A stretch of 64,000 bases of DNA from CAWAMD01 sp963783045 (GCA_963783045.1 CAWAMD010000005.1:1302001-1366000); one strand, 5' to 3'; positions 17,407 through 26,370 are shown, counted from the first letter of the stretch. Made by a program: numbers and translations. Notes: generated from the sequence alone by a model not told the origin.

Positions 17407-18422
17407 GCCGGCTCCTTCTTCCCGAACCGGATGCGCGGGTCCAGCCACGCGTTGATCAGGTCCGCGCTGAGGTTCACGAACGTGAACAGCACCGCCAGCA
17501 CGAGCACGACGCCCTGCACGACCGGGTAGTCCCGGTTGCGGATCGCATCGACGATGAGCCGACCGACCCCGGGCCACGAGAAGACGGTCTCCACGACGAT
17601 GGCTCCGCCGAGCAGCGCCCCGATGCGCACGCCCATGACGGTGACGGTGGGCGGTAGGGCGTTGCGCAGCATGTGGCGCACGACGCGGTTGAAGGCGAGC
17701 CCGCGGGCCTGCAGGGCCGCGACGAACTCCTGGTTCTTGACCTCGAGCATGCCGGAGCGCAGCACCCGTGCCAGGGTGGCGGCGATGGCGGTCCCGAGAG
17801 TGATGGCGGGCAGGATCAGGTGGAGCAGCGCGGAGCGCAGTGCCGCCCCGTTGCCCTGGACGGCCGCATCGATCACCGCCAGCCCCGTGAGCTTCTGCAG
17901 GCCGAGGCCGTAGTCGAGCCGGCCGGTGGAGGGCAGCACGTGCACGTTCACGGCGAAGACGAGGATGAGCATGATCCCGAGCCAGAAGCTCGGCATGGAG
18001 ATTCCGAACAGCGCACCGACGCTGCCGAGTTTGTCGATGGCGCTGCCCTGCCGCAGCGCCGACAGGACGGCGACCGGGACGGCGATGAGGATGGCGACGA
18101 GCAGCGCGGCGAGCGTCAGCTCGAGCGTGGCCGGCAGGGCGGCACCGATCAACGACGTGACCGGTCTGCCCTGCCGGATTGAGGTACCGAGGTCGCCGGT
18201 GACGGCACCGGCGACGAAGTCGCCGTACTGGACGACCAGCGGCTGGTCGAGCCCGAGCTGGTGACGGTATGCCTCCTTCTGCGCCGCCGTGACGTTCTGC
18301 CCCGAGAAGATGACGTCCACGGGGTCGCCCGGCGTCAGGTGCACGAGGGCGAAGACGATGACGGACACGGCGAACAGCACGATGACCGTCTGCACGGCAC
18401 GGCGGAGCAGGAAGGAGGTCAT
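17403..18422 (-). CDS. Peptide-type ABC transporter permease (DppB/OppB type)
   Basis: The 339-residue product has the DppB signature: N-terminal helix, HLTPGDPVDVIF, RHQLGLDQPLVVQYGDFVAG, GDLGTSIRQGRPV, then the permease domain with AALQARGLAFNRVVRHMLRN and the C-terminal VDAIRNRDYPVVQG and DPRIRFG. It starts 11 bases after the binding-protein stop and overlaps the DppC-type gene. Confidence 0.94.
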   Translation of the reverse strand: MTSFLLRRAVQTVIVLFAVSVIVFALVHLTPGDPVDVIFSGQNVTAAQKEAYRHQLGLDQPLVVQYGDFVAGAVTGDLGTSIRQGRPVTSLIGAALPATLELTLAALLVAILIAVPVAVLSALRQGSAIDKLGSVGALFGISMPSFWLGIMLILVFAVNVHVLPSTGRLDYGLGLQKLTGLAVIDAAVQGNGAALRSALLHLILPAITLGTAIAATLARVLRSGMLEVKNQEFVAALQARGLAFNRVVRHMLRNALPPTVTVMGVRIGALLGGAIVVETVFSWPGVGRLIVDAIRNRDYPVVQGVVLVLAVLFTFVNLSADLINAWLDPRIRFGKKEPA

Positions 18423-18433
18423 GGGTCAGCCCT

Positions 18434-20020
18434 TCAGCTCAGGCTCGTCTTGGCGATGTTGAACCGCCCGATCGGTGACGGATCCCAGTTCTGGACCCGC
18501 GTCGAGACGCCGAACACCTCCTTGGCGTTGAGCAGCGGCGCCCACGGCGCGTCGTGCATGACCATCTCGACGGCCTGCGCGTAGATCTTCTCGCGCTTGG
18601 CCTCGTCGACGGTCGACCGCCCCGCGACGATGAGCTTGTCCAGATCCGCGTTCTTGTAGCCCGTGTAGAAGGCGTCGGCCCGGGTCTCGGACCAGAAGTG
18701 GCGGGCGAAGATCACGTCGGCGTCGGCCTCGGCGACACCCCACGAGGAGATGTAGGCCTGCTCGCCGCCGGACTCGATCTTCTGGTTGAACGCCTCCTTC
18801 TCGAGCACGTTGACGCTCGCATCGAGCCCCGCGGCCTGCAGCTGGCCGGCCACGGCCTGGGCGAGCGTTCGGTCCTTCTCCTCCACGTCGATGGTGACGG
18901 GCTGGCCGGCGCCCGCGAGCAGCTGCTTCGCCTTGTCGAGGTCGAAGTGATAGCCGTCGTAGCCCTTGTCGTAGCCGGCGACCTCCGGGAACAGCGGCTG
19001 GTAGAGCGGCCGTCCGTAGCCCTGCAGCAGGTCGTCGACGAGCGCCTTGCGATCGACGGCGGTGTTGACCCCGACCCGGACGTTGCGCGAGTCGAAGGGC
19101 GGCTTCGTGACGTTCATGGCGAGGAAGAAGACCCGCGTGCCGTCCACGGACACGGCCTTCACGTCACCGGAGAGCCCGTCCGCGAGGTCCGGCGGGATCT
19201 CGGCGGCGATCTGCACCTCACCGCTCTTCAGCGCGGCCATCCGGGCCGAGACCTCGGGGATGGGGCGGAAGATGACCCGCTTGACCTTCGGGGCGCCGTC
19301 CCAGTAATCGGGGTTGGCCTCGAGGACGACCCGCTCGTTCGGGACGTGCTCGACGAAGGTGAAGGGTCCGGTTCCGACCGGCTTCTTCGCGAACTCCTCG
19401 TCGCCGACCTCCTTCACGTACTTGGGCGGGACGATCTCGTTGACCGACAGCTCGGCGAGCAGGATCGGCGAGGGCTCCTTGGTGGTGATGACGACCGTGT
19501 ACGGGTCCTCCACCGTCACCGAGTCGATCATCGAGAGCATCGACGCCCGCGGCGACTTCTGTGCCGGATCCAGCACCCGCTCGATGGAGAACTTCACCGC
19601 GTCGGCGTTGAACTCCTCGCCGTTGTGGAAGGTGACCCCTTTCCGCAGGTGGAATCGCCACGTCGTGTCGTTGACCGCCTCCCACGAGGTGGCGAGCTCC
19701 GGCACCGGCTTCAGGTCCGGGCCCTGGTTGACGAGCGCGTCGAACACGTTACGGACCACCGCCTGCGTTGTCCGGGCACGGTGCATCGCCGGGTCCATGG
19801 ACACGATGTCGTCGGGCTGCGCGATGACGAGCGTGTCGCTGCCGGCAGCCCCGCCCCCGCCGCCCGACTCCGAGCCGCTCCCCGTCTCGGCGGCGGCCTG
19901 ATTGTTGTCGTCGAACGTGCCGCCACCCCCGCAGGCGGTCAGGACCATGGCGCCGACCGCGAGCAGGATGGCGAGCCGTCTGCCTCTCCGGATCGATCGC
20001 TGGTGGTGTCGCGTCCGCAT
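18434..20020 (-). CDS. ABC transporter substrate-binding lipoprotein (SBP_bac_5)
   Basis: The 528-residue protein carries a twin-arginine-like basic start, a hydrophobic stretch and the lipobox LTAC (Cys30), followed by a Gly/Ser-rich linker. The SBP_bac_5 domain begins at about residue 62 (DTLVIAQPDDIVSMDPAMHR) and contains FHLRKGVTFHNGEEFNADAV, KPVGTGPFTFVEHVPNERVV and RNVRVGVNTAVDRKALVDDL. GGGAGAGGA precedes the ATG. This family binds peptides but also nickel, opines and other small organic compounds. With a catabolic CoA module in the same operon, the ligand may be a carboxylic acid conjugate rather than a peptide. Confidence 0.94.
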   Translation of the reverse strand: MRTRHHQRSIRRGRRLAILLAVGAMVLTACGGGGTFDDNNQAAAETGSGSESGGGGGAAGSDTLVIAQPDDIVSMDPAMHRARTTQAVVRNVFDALVNQGPDLKPVPELATSWEAVNDTTWRFHLRKGVTFHNGEEFNADAVKFSIERVLDPAQKSPRASMLSMIDSVTVEDPYTVVITTKEPSPILLAELSVNEIVPPKYVKEVGDEEFAKKPVGTGPFTFVEHVPNERVVLEANPDYWDGAPKVKRVIFRPIPEVSARMAALKSGEVQIAAEIPPDLADGLSGDVKAVSVDGTRVFFLAMNVTKPPFDSRNVRVGVNTAVDRKALVDDLLQGYGRPLYQPLFPEVAGYDKGYDGYHFDLDKAKQLLAGAGQPVTIDVEEKDRTLAQAVAGQLQAAGLDASVNVLEKEAFNQKIESGGEQAYISSWGVAEADADVIFARHFWSETRADAFYTGYKNADLDKLIVAGRSTVDEAKREKIYAQAVEMVMHDAPWAPLLNAKEVFGVSTRVQNWDPSPIGRFNIAKTSLS

Positions 20021-20022
20021 TG

Positions 20023-20865
20023 TCAGTTCCTCTCCCTTGCGGTGTCCAGGACGAGCTCTTCGCGCTGCCGGGGGTCGGGGACCGGGATCGCGTCGAGCAG
20101 CGCCGACGTGTACGCGTCCCGGGGGTTGCGGTAGATCTGGTCGGGCGTGCCCTCCTCGACGACTCGGCCGTGCTGCATCACGGCGATCCGGTCGCAGAAG
20201 CGCTCGACGATCGCGAGGTCGTGCGCGATGAACAGGTAGGTGAGGTGGAGCTCCTGCTGCAGGTCCGACAGCAGCGTCAGGATCTGCGCCTGCACGGACA
20301 CGTCGAGTGCCGAGACCGGCTCGTCGAGCACGAGGAGGTCGGGCTGGACGGCCAGGGCCCGCGCGATTCCGATGCGCTGCCGTTGCCCGCCCGAGAACTC
20401 GTGCGGGTAGCGCCGGGCGTCGCGGGCCTGCAGGCCCACCTGCTCGAGCAGCTCGGCGGTGCGGTCGGCGTAGCGCCGCTTCTCCACGAGCCGGTGGACC
20501 CGCATGCCCTCCTCGATCAGGCGACCGACCTTCCAACGCGGATCGAGGGAGGCGAAGGGGTCCTGGAAGACCATCTGGACGCGGCGGCGGAACCCGAGGA
20601 GGTCGCCGCCGCGGAGCGACGGCACGTCATGGCCGTCGAAGCGGATGGTGCCGTCGTCGGGCTGCAGGAAGCGGCAGACCATCCGGGCGACCGTGGACTT
20701 GCCGGAGCCGGACTCGCCGACCAGCCCGAACGTCTCCCCGCGTGTCATCGAGAACGACACGTCGTCGACAGCGACTGTCCTGGCACCGCCGCCGCTCATG
20801 CCGCGACCGCTGCGGAAGACCTTGCGGAGCGCGTCGACCTGCAGGATGGGTGTCGCCGGTGTCAC
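20023..20865 (-). CDS. Peptide-type ABC transporter ATPase (DppF/OppF type)
   Basis: The 280-residue ATPase has Walker A GESGSGKS at residues 50-57, FQDPFASLDPRW in the Q-loop, the signature FSGGQRQRIGIARAL, Walker B LLVLDEPVSALD and the H-loop AHD. It ends about 20 residues after the DPR motif and lacks the C-terminal cysteine-rich oligo_HPY region seen in the partner gene, so it is shorter than typical OppF. The GTG overlaps the stop of the DppD-type gene (GTGA). Confidence 0.93.
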   Translation of the reverse strand: MTPATPILQVDALRKVFRSGRGMSGGGARTVAVDDVSFSMTRGETFGLVGESGSGKSTVARMVCRFLQPDDGTIRFDGHDVPSLRGGDLLGFRRRVQMVFQDPFASLDPRWKVGRLIEEGMRVHRLVEKRRYADRTAELLEQVGLQARDARRYPHEFSGGQRQRIGIARALAVQPDLLVLDEPVSALDVSVQAQILTLLSDLQQELHLTYLFIAHDLAIVERFCDRIAVMQHGRVVEEGTPDQIYRNPRDAYTSALLDAIPVPDPRQREELVLDTARERN

Positions 20866-21864
20866 GGGGCGGTCACCTCCTCGGGGCGCAGGCAGCGGTG
20901 ACGGTGATCGTCGGCGACGACCTCCGGCGGAACGCCGTCCTCGCAGGCGTCCTGCCGGTGTGCGCAGCGGGGCGCGAAGGGGCAGGCGTCGAGCGCCGAG
21001 GTGACGCGGATGGGGTTGCCGGGGATGCCTCGAAGGAGCCGCGCTGGCCGAGCCGCGGCATCGAGCGCAGCAGCGCGGCGGTGTAGGGGTGGCGTGGCCG
21101 CGTGAACAGCGGCACGGCCGGCGCCTCCTCCACGACGATGCCGCCGTAGAAGACCGCCACCCGGTCGCAGGTTTCGGCGACGACGCCGAGGTCGTGGGTG
21201 ATCAGCATGATCGAGGCCCCACGTGTGGCCTGGATGCGGCGCAACAGCCGCAGGATCTGCTTCTGCACGGTCACGTCGAGCGCAGTGGTCGGCTCGTCGG
21301 CGATGATGAGCTCGGGGTCGGCGATGAGCGCGGAGGCGATGACGACTCGCTGGCGCATGCCACCGGACAGCTGGTGTGGGTAGGCGTCGATGGTGACCTC
21401 GGGCTTTGGGATCCCGACCTCGGCGAGCAGGTCGATCGCCCGCGTCCGCGCGTCGGCGCGGCTCAGCGCAGGTGGGCCCGGACGGCCTCGACGAGCTGCT
21501 GTCCGACCGTGTAGACGGGGTCGAGCGCGCCAGGGCGTCCTGGAAGACCATCGCGATCTCGGCGCCCCGCAGCGCCCGGAGCCGGGCGGCCGGGGCGGTA
21601 GATCAGATCCTCGCCCCGGAAGCGCAGCGCGTCGGCCTCGACACGCGCGCTGCCGGCGAGCAGGCCCATGATCGCCGGTGCAGTCACGGACTTGCCCGAT
21701 CCGGACTCGCCGACGACGCCGTAGAACTCGCCGGGCGCGATGGCCAGGGAGACGTCCGAGACCGCCTGGACGCTGCCGAAGCGCACGGTCAGGTGCTCGA
21801 CCTCGAGCAGCGCGGACGGGCTGGCGGCACGGGCCGCGGTGTGACGGACGGTTTCGTCGACCAT
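20862..21864 (-). pseudogene. Peptide-type ABC transporter ATPase (DppD/OppD type) with four frameshifts
   Basis: One OppD-type protein (about 330 aa) can be read only by changing frame four times. The N-terminus, with SALLEVEHLTVRFG and Walker A GESGSGKS, runs from the ATG at 21864, which has AGGAGG upstream. The frame changes near 21590, 21535, 21465 and 21030. The pieces carry EIAMVFQDALA, DPVYTVGQQLVEAVRAHL, RQRVVIASALIADPELIIAD with ADEPTTALD, and finally GIPGNPIRV with CPFAPRC and RCLRPEEV. All domains are present and conserved. Either several assembly indels cluster here or the gene is genuinely dead, which would leave the transporter with one ATPase. Confidence 0.85.
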
Positions 21865-21926
21865 CGGCACACCCCTCCTGTTTGGCCCGGCACCGGACAG
21901 CACGTCAGCTCCCGACCGTTCCGGGG

Positions 21927-22235
21927 TCATGGCACGTCGACGTTGAAGAGCGGCGCGTAGCACTGGGAGCCGAACGGGTCGGGCTCCCCGGCGCTGCCCG
22001 CCGAACGGCGCCGGCGGATCGTGAACTTGATGGCGTTCGCGGGGTCGAACGTGACGAACGACGCGACGCGGTCCTCGTCGATGCCGTAGAGGGTGGCGAC
22101 GCTGGCGGGCGACAGCACCCCGGAAGCCACCGTGCGCTCGTAGGCGCTGCGGTCCTTGAAGATCACGTCGAACGTGATGTGGTCGACGCCGGCGTTCTTG
22201 GACCGGATCGTGGATGCGAGCTGTACGAGCTTCAC
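21927..22235 (-). CDS. DUF4387 family protein
   Basis: The 102-residue product matches the DUF4387 pattern: KLVQLASTIRSKNAGVDHIT, FDVIFKDRSAYERTVASGVL, FDPANAIKFTIRR, ending QCYAPLFNVDVP. DUF4387 proteins are small, of unknown function, and occur next to or fused to AtuA/DUF1446 proteins. The GTG overlaps the AtuA-like stop (GTGA), and GGGGAGG within that gene serves as its ribosome site. The tight coupling implies a stoichiometric complex with the AtuA-like protein. Confidence 0.88.
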   Translation of the reverse strand: MKLVQLASTIRSKNAGVDHITFDVIFKDRSAYERTVASGVLSPASVATLYGIDEDRVASFVTFDPANAIKFTIRRRRSAGSAGEPDPFGSQCYAPLFNVDVP

Positions 22236-23630
22236 TGTCCTGCCTCCCCGCTGATCGTGGTGAGCTCGGTGCGGAACAGCCCGAGCCCCTTGACCGGATC
22301 CGCACCCGGTTCGTCGAGGGTCAAGACGTGGTTGAGCGTCCACTCGTAGTCCGGCCGGGCGCGGATGACCTCGTCGGAGAAGAAGGACGCGCCCCCCGCG
22401 GTGCCCTTGACCTCGGGCAGCCGCGCGTAGAAGAGGTTGCGGGAGGCGAGGACGCATATCTCCTCGGCGGCGTCGGCGGTGTCGGCGACCGTCTCGACGA
22501 CGATGCCCACCTCATGGCCCTCGACGACCGGGTTCGGCTCGAGGTCGCCGAGGACGCCGTTGCGTCCGTAGACGTGGAAGTGCACCCGGTAGCCGGCATC
22601 CTCGGGCTTCCCGAACCGCTCGACGAGCTTCTGGCGGCTCCAGTCCATGACGTCGTCGATGCGCTCGAGGGTGTAGGGGTCGCGGATGCCCATGATCGCG
22701 AGCGCCCGCTCGCCCATCCGGCCGGACCCCTCGAGCTTCACGCGGTAGGCGTCGTTCGGCTCCCACTGGGCGCCGGTGACGCGGGTCCGGCGCTCGTCGA
22801 GCGCGGTGAACCGCAGGTCACGCATGCTGAGCATCCCGGCCGGGATGTACTCGGCGTACGGATCGATGCGCTCGTACATCGCGTGACTGGCGACCGACGC
22901 CGGGGTGCAGCGCTGGCCGGGGTGCATCGGGTAGAGCGTGACGCCGTCCTCGTCCACGTCACCGATGACCGTCTCCTTGCCCATGAACGGCTCGGCGCAG
23001 AACGACGCGCACTCGAGCAGCTTGCCGGCGAGCAGCGCGCTCGCGCGCGGGAGGCCGCCGAGCGTCTCGGCCGCGGCAGCGAAGATGGCGGAGTCGCTGG
23101 AACGACCGCAGATGACCACGTCGGCGCCCTCCCGCAGGGCGGCTGCGATGGGCTCGACCCCCATGACCGCGACGGCCTTGTCGGTGCGGCGCAGCAGGTC
23201 CTCGTCGGCGTCGTCGCGGCCGTTGAGTCCCTCGATGCGGTAGCCGGTCCCGAGGTACTCGATGAGCGTGTCGGGCCGGACCTCGGTGCGAATGGCCGCC
23301 AGCGTGAAGGGGGCGAGCCCGTGCTCCCGGGCGAGGTCGCGGATCACGCGACCAAGCTCACCCGCGGTCGGTACCGGTGTCGGAGGCCGACCCGATGATG
23401 AGTGGCACGCCGAGCGAGCGCGCCCCGAGGAGGCAGAGCTCGAGGTCGTGGCGCTGCCACTCCTGCGGGCTGTGCCCCACATCGGCCCCCAGCGGGTACG
23501 GCCCGATGTCGGCGGACCCGGAGTCCGCCACGATGGCGTCGGGGTGCTCCCCGAGCCCTGCTTCGAAACTTCCCCGCTCGATCGGTGTGAACCCCAGATG
23601 ACCGGTCGGGGACATCAGCCTCACGGACAT
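22232..23630 (-). pseudogene. AtuA-like acyclic terpene utilization family protein (DUF1446), one-base frameshift
   Basis: The restored product is about 465 residues. The N-terminal 85 or so residues (from the ATG at 23630) contain SPTGHLGFTPIERGSFEAGL, ADSGSADIGPYPLGADVG and PLIIGSASDTG. The frame then shifts near 23363-23368, where one extra C explains it, and continues with RDLAREHGLAPFTLAAIRTE, GADVVICGRSSDSAIFAA and HPGQRCTPASVASHAMYE. AtuA is needed for acyclic terpene catabolism in Pseudomonas, but its reaction is not established; the family also occurs in operons for other acids. It is the first gene of the long operon and is coupled to DUF4387. Confidence 0.85.
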
Positions 23631-23671
23631 GCCGCTCTCTCTTGTCGCCGGTGCCCAGTGCGGCCCACTCT

Positions 23672-23715
23672 AGCAACGTTCATTGCATATGTAAGACCCT
23701 CTGCAATAAACGAGG
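23672..23715 (-). promoter_or_regulatory. AT-rich island with inverted repeat upstream of the AtuA operon
   Basis: This is the least GC-rich stretch in the neighbourhood and lies about 40-85 bases upstream of the AtuA-like start. It holds the inverted repeat ATTGCA (23682-23687) and TGCAAT (23702-23707) with 14 bases between them, a plausible operator for the RpiR regulator in the operon and probably part of the promoter. The rest of the 23631-23942 gap has two hairpins (23812-23827 and 23859-23878) and no gene I can support. Confidence 0.45.
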
Positions 23716-23858
23716 CGACGCGTTCGCTCAACGCACGGGGCTCACCGTTCGGTTCCGGCCGCGCTCCGTCGAGTGACGCCAGCGCGCAGGCGGCTTCGAA
23801 GGGGGTAGAACGACGCCTAGAGGCGTCTCCTTGTGCTGACGCCGGGGGTTGCACGCCC

Positions 23859-23878
23859 CGGGCGGCCCGGGCCGCCCG
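23859..23878 (-). terminator. 20-bp palindrome downstream of the nitrilase-family gene
   Basis: CGGGCGGCCCGGGCCGCCCG is perfectly self-complementary and lies about 65 bases past the stop of the nitrilase-family gene. It probably ends that transcript before the AtuA operon promoter. A second small hairpin, GACGCC-TAGA-GGCGTC, lies at 23812-23827. Confidence 0.5.
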
Positions 23879-23942
23879 AGGCAGGTCCGCACGATGCACG
23901 ACGCCGCACAGCGCCATGACTGTTGCATCGGGAACGAGCGAG

Positions 23943-24730
23943 TCAGCCGTAGAGCTCGGGGCGACGGCGTGCGATGACGGGCTCCTGACGACGCTGCTCG
24001 GAGATGAGGTCGGCGTCGACCGTCGCGACGATCACGTCGGCTGCCTCGGCCGACGCCCGCGCCACCACGTCCCCTCGAGGGTCGACGATCATGGACTGAC
24101 CGCAGAAGCCGCGCCCCACCGCGTTCGCCGCCACCACGTACGCCCCGTTGTCCTGCGCACGCGCCCGCGTCCGCAGGTCGCGCAGGTACTCGAAGCCGGT
24201 CCGGATCGCCGACGAGATGGCCATCACCCCGGCGCCCTCCCGGGCGAGGCGCAGCGCGATCTCGGGGAAGCCGTGCTCGAAGCACACCATCGGTGCGACG
24301 GGCACCGGCAGGCCTGCAACGCTGACCACGGCGGCGGCCGTGTCGCCGGCGGACAGGCCGGCGTCCTCCTCGGCGATGGTGACGTGGGTCTTGCGGTGGC
24401 GCGACCGCATGGTCCCGCCGGCCAGGACCATGCTGGTGCTGAACAGCCGGTCGCCGTCGCGCTCGAGCTCGTTGACCACGATCGTCAGGGCGAGCCGCTC
24501 CCCCAGCTCGGCCAGGGCGACGATGCCAGGCCCCTCCGCCGGCTGGCCCCCGCCGGGCGCCCCCTGACGGATCCACTCGGGTCGTAGCCGCTCAGGGCGC
24601 ACTCCGGCAGGACGACCAGGTCGGCGCCCTGCGCCGCGGCCTCCTCGACCACCGCACGGGCACGCGCGAGGTTGCCGTCGAGGTCGCCCGGCTCGGCGAC
24701 GTGCTGTGCCGCTGCGATCCTCGCTGCCAC
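23943..24730 (-). pseudogene. Carbon-nitrogen hydrolase (nitrilase superfamily), one-base frameshift
   Basis: The restored product is about 262 residues. The N-terminal part, from the GTG at 24730, has ARIAAAQHVAEPGDLDGNLA and the glutamate of LVVLPECALSGYDP. The rest, in another frame, has the lysine of HRKTHVT and the nucleophile cysteine in APMVCFEHGFPEIA, completing the Glu-Lys-Cys triad, and ends RRRPELYG. The frames join near 24577-24582, where one missing C after GYD explains the break. The family hydrolyses amides, nitriles or ureido groups. Its position just upstream of the AtuA operon hints that it could release a carboxylate or ammonia from the same substrate; this is inference. 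Confidence 0.82.
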
Positions 24731-24830
24731 GACGCTCCCTGCTGTCCGCCAATCGAGCCTATTGCGGCTCCGCGCTCAAGGCTGTCCGACCGGGGCGGGG
24801 TCCTTGCACCAGCCACGCCTCAGATGCCGA

Positions 24831-25206
24831 GAACCGCCAGATATCACGGTTTTCGGGGGACAGCGCCGGCTCGGCGGGCCCTGCGCGGGCCAGAAACCGC
24901 CGGATGCGCCGGTTCTTGCGGGGGGCGCCGGGTCGGCGGGCCATGCGCGGGCCAGAAACCGCCGGATGCGCCGGTTCTTGCGGGGGGCGCCGGGTCGGCG
25001 GGCCATGCGCGGGCCAGAAACCGCCGGATGCGCCGGTTCTTGCGGGGGGCAGGGCGCGGGGGGCGGGGCTCGGTGGCGCCGCAGGCGCTCCATCCGGAAT
25101 CCGCGACAGCCTCGTTGTCACGGTTTTCGGGGGGCAGCGCCGCGCACGCCGCCACGCGTGAGCCGGAACCCGCCAGAGATCACGGTTTCCAGGGCGCAGC
25201 GCCGGC
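24831..25206. repeat. Extragenic repeat array with 62-bp tandem units
   Basis: Six related copies of a roughly 40-base element fill the space between the nitrilase and rmuC genes. Each contains AACCG and CGGTT (or close variants) flanking about ten bases, followed by a G-rich tail and a GCGCCG motif. The three central copies are nearly identical and repeat with a period of exactly 62 bp (AACCG at 24895, 24957 and 25019). The outer copies, with ATCACGGTTTTC-type cores, lie near 24831, 25115 and 25166, the last abutting the rmuC stop. There are no unique spacers, so this is not a CRISPR array; it resembles REP-type extragenic palindromes. The rest of 24731-25206 holds no gene. Confidence 0.8.
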
Positions 25207-26370
25207 TCAGGCGCCGGCGGCCCGGTCGGCCGGCGCCGGCGCGAGCTGGACGTGGCGCCCCCCGGCCGCCGGCTCGGCGCGGCGCAGGTCGTCGATCTTG
25301 TCGAGCTGGCGCTCGAGCTGCCGCCGGCGCGTGCCGGTGAGCTGGTCGTAGGCCTTCCGGGTGGAGTCGAGCCGGTCGCCGAGCGTGTCCATCTGCCCCG
25401 TGAACTTGTCCCACTGCCCCCGGAACGACTCGAGCAGCTCCAGGATCTCGCCCGTCGCGCGCTCGAGCGCGAAGCTGTCGACGGCCTGGCGCACGACCGC
25501 AAGGACGGCGAACAGCGTCAGCGGTGAGCACAGGATCACCTTCTGCGCCAGCGCGAGATCCACGAGCTCACGGTCGCGGTCGTGCACGAACCCGTAGACG
25601 TGCTCGTTCGGGATGAACAGCAGCACGTAGTCGAGGGTGCCGGCCGCCGGGTCGATGTAGTCCCGCCCCGCGAGCTCCTTCACGCGGTTGCGCACGTCGC
25701 GCAGGAAGGCCTTCTCGTGCTGGGCCCGCTCGAGGTCGGCGCCGGCGTCGAGCAGGCGCAGGTAGTTGTCGAGCGGGAACTTCACGTCCATGTGCAGGTG
25801 CTTGTCGCCCGGCAGCAGGAAGGTGAAGTCCGGGCGCCCTGCCTTCGTGCTGGCCTGCTTCTCGTAGTTGATGCCCTCGACGAACCCGGCGGCGCGGAGC
25901 ACGTCGTCGGCCATCCGCTCGCCCCACTGACCGCGGGACTGCGAGCTCGTCAGCGCCTCGCGCAGCGTCTGGGTGACCCGGGCGAGCTCCGCGGTGGTCT
26001 GCCCCGCCTGCGCGAGCTGCTCGGTCAGCGCCCCGTACTTCGAGGAGCGGTCGCGCTCGAGCTCCTGCACGAGGGTCGCGACCTTGTCGATCTCGCGGTG
26101 CATGCCGTCGATGCGCTGGTCCATCAGCTGATTCCGCGAGTCGAGCTGGGCGAGGTTCGCGGCCGACTGCGCCCCGAGCTGCTCCCGGGCCATCGTGACG
26201 AGCGAGTCGACCGCCGCACGCACGGACGTGTCCCGCTGCCCCTCGAGCTCGTTGCGCAGCTCCGCGACGAGCCGGCGCCCCGAGGATGCCTGCGCCCGGG
26301 TCGTCACCAGCGCGATCGCGAGCGCGGCGACGCCGGCGGACAGGAGCACGATCAGAGCGATGCTGGGCAC
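25207..26370 (-). CDS. rmuC: DNA recombination protein RmuC
   Basis: This 387-residue protein has one N-terminal membrane helix (residues about 3-23), a coiled-coil region (about 30-130) and the RmuC nuclease-like domain (about 150-330). Motifs include RGQWGERMADDVLRAAGF, GRPDFTFLLPGD, HMDVKFPLDNYLR, and LDYVLLFIPNEHVYGF. RmuC limits inversions and other rearrangements between short inverted repeats. GAGGAG lies about eight bases before the GTG start. A palindromic repeat array lies directly downstream of the gene. Confidence 0.94.
   Translation of the reverse strand: MPSIALIVLLSAGVAALAIALVTTRAQASSGRRLVAELRNELEGQRDTSVRAAVDSLVTMAREQLGAQSAANLAQLDSRNQLMDQRIDGMHREIDKVATLVQELERDRSSKYGALTEQLAQAGQTTAELARVTQTLREALTSSQSRGQWGERMADDVLRAAGFVEGINYEKQASTKAGRPDFTFLLPGDKHLHMDVKFPLDNYLRLLDAGADLERAQHEKAFLRDVRNRVKELAGRDYIDPAAGTLDYVLLFIPNEHVYGFVHDRDRELVDLALAQKVILCSPLTLFAVLAVVRQAVDSFALERATGEILELLESFRGQWDKFTGQMDTLGDRLDSTRKAYDQLTGTRRRQLERQLDKIDDLRRAEPAAGGRHVQLAPAPADRAAGA

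Noticed and set aside
23621..23917. Minus-strand frame of about 98 codons across the AtuA promoter region
   Set aside because: It crosses the two palindromes and the AT-rich promoter island and overlaps the AtuA-like start; no family features.
24831..25206. CRISPR array
   Set aside because: The period is regular only for three copies, the intervening bases are identical rather than unique, and no cas gene is near.
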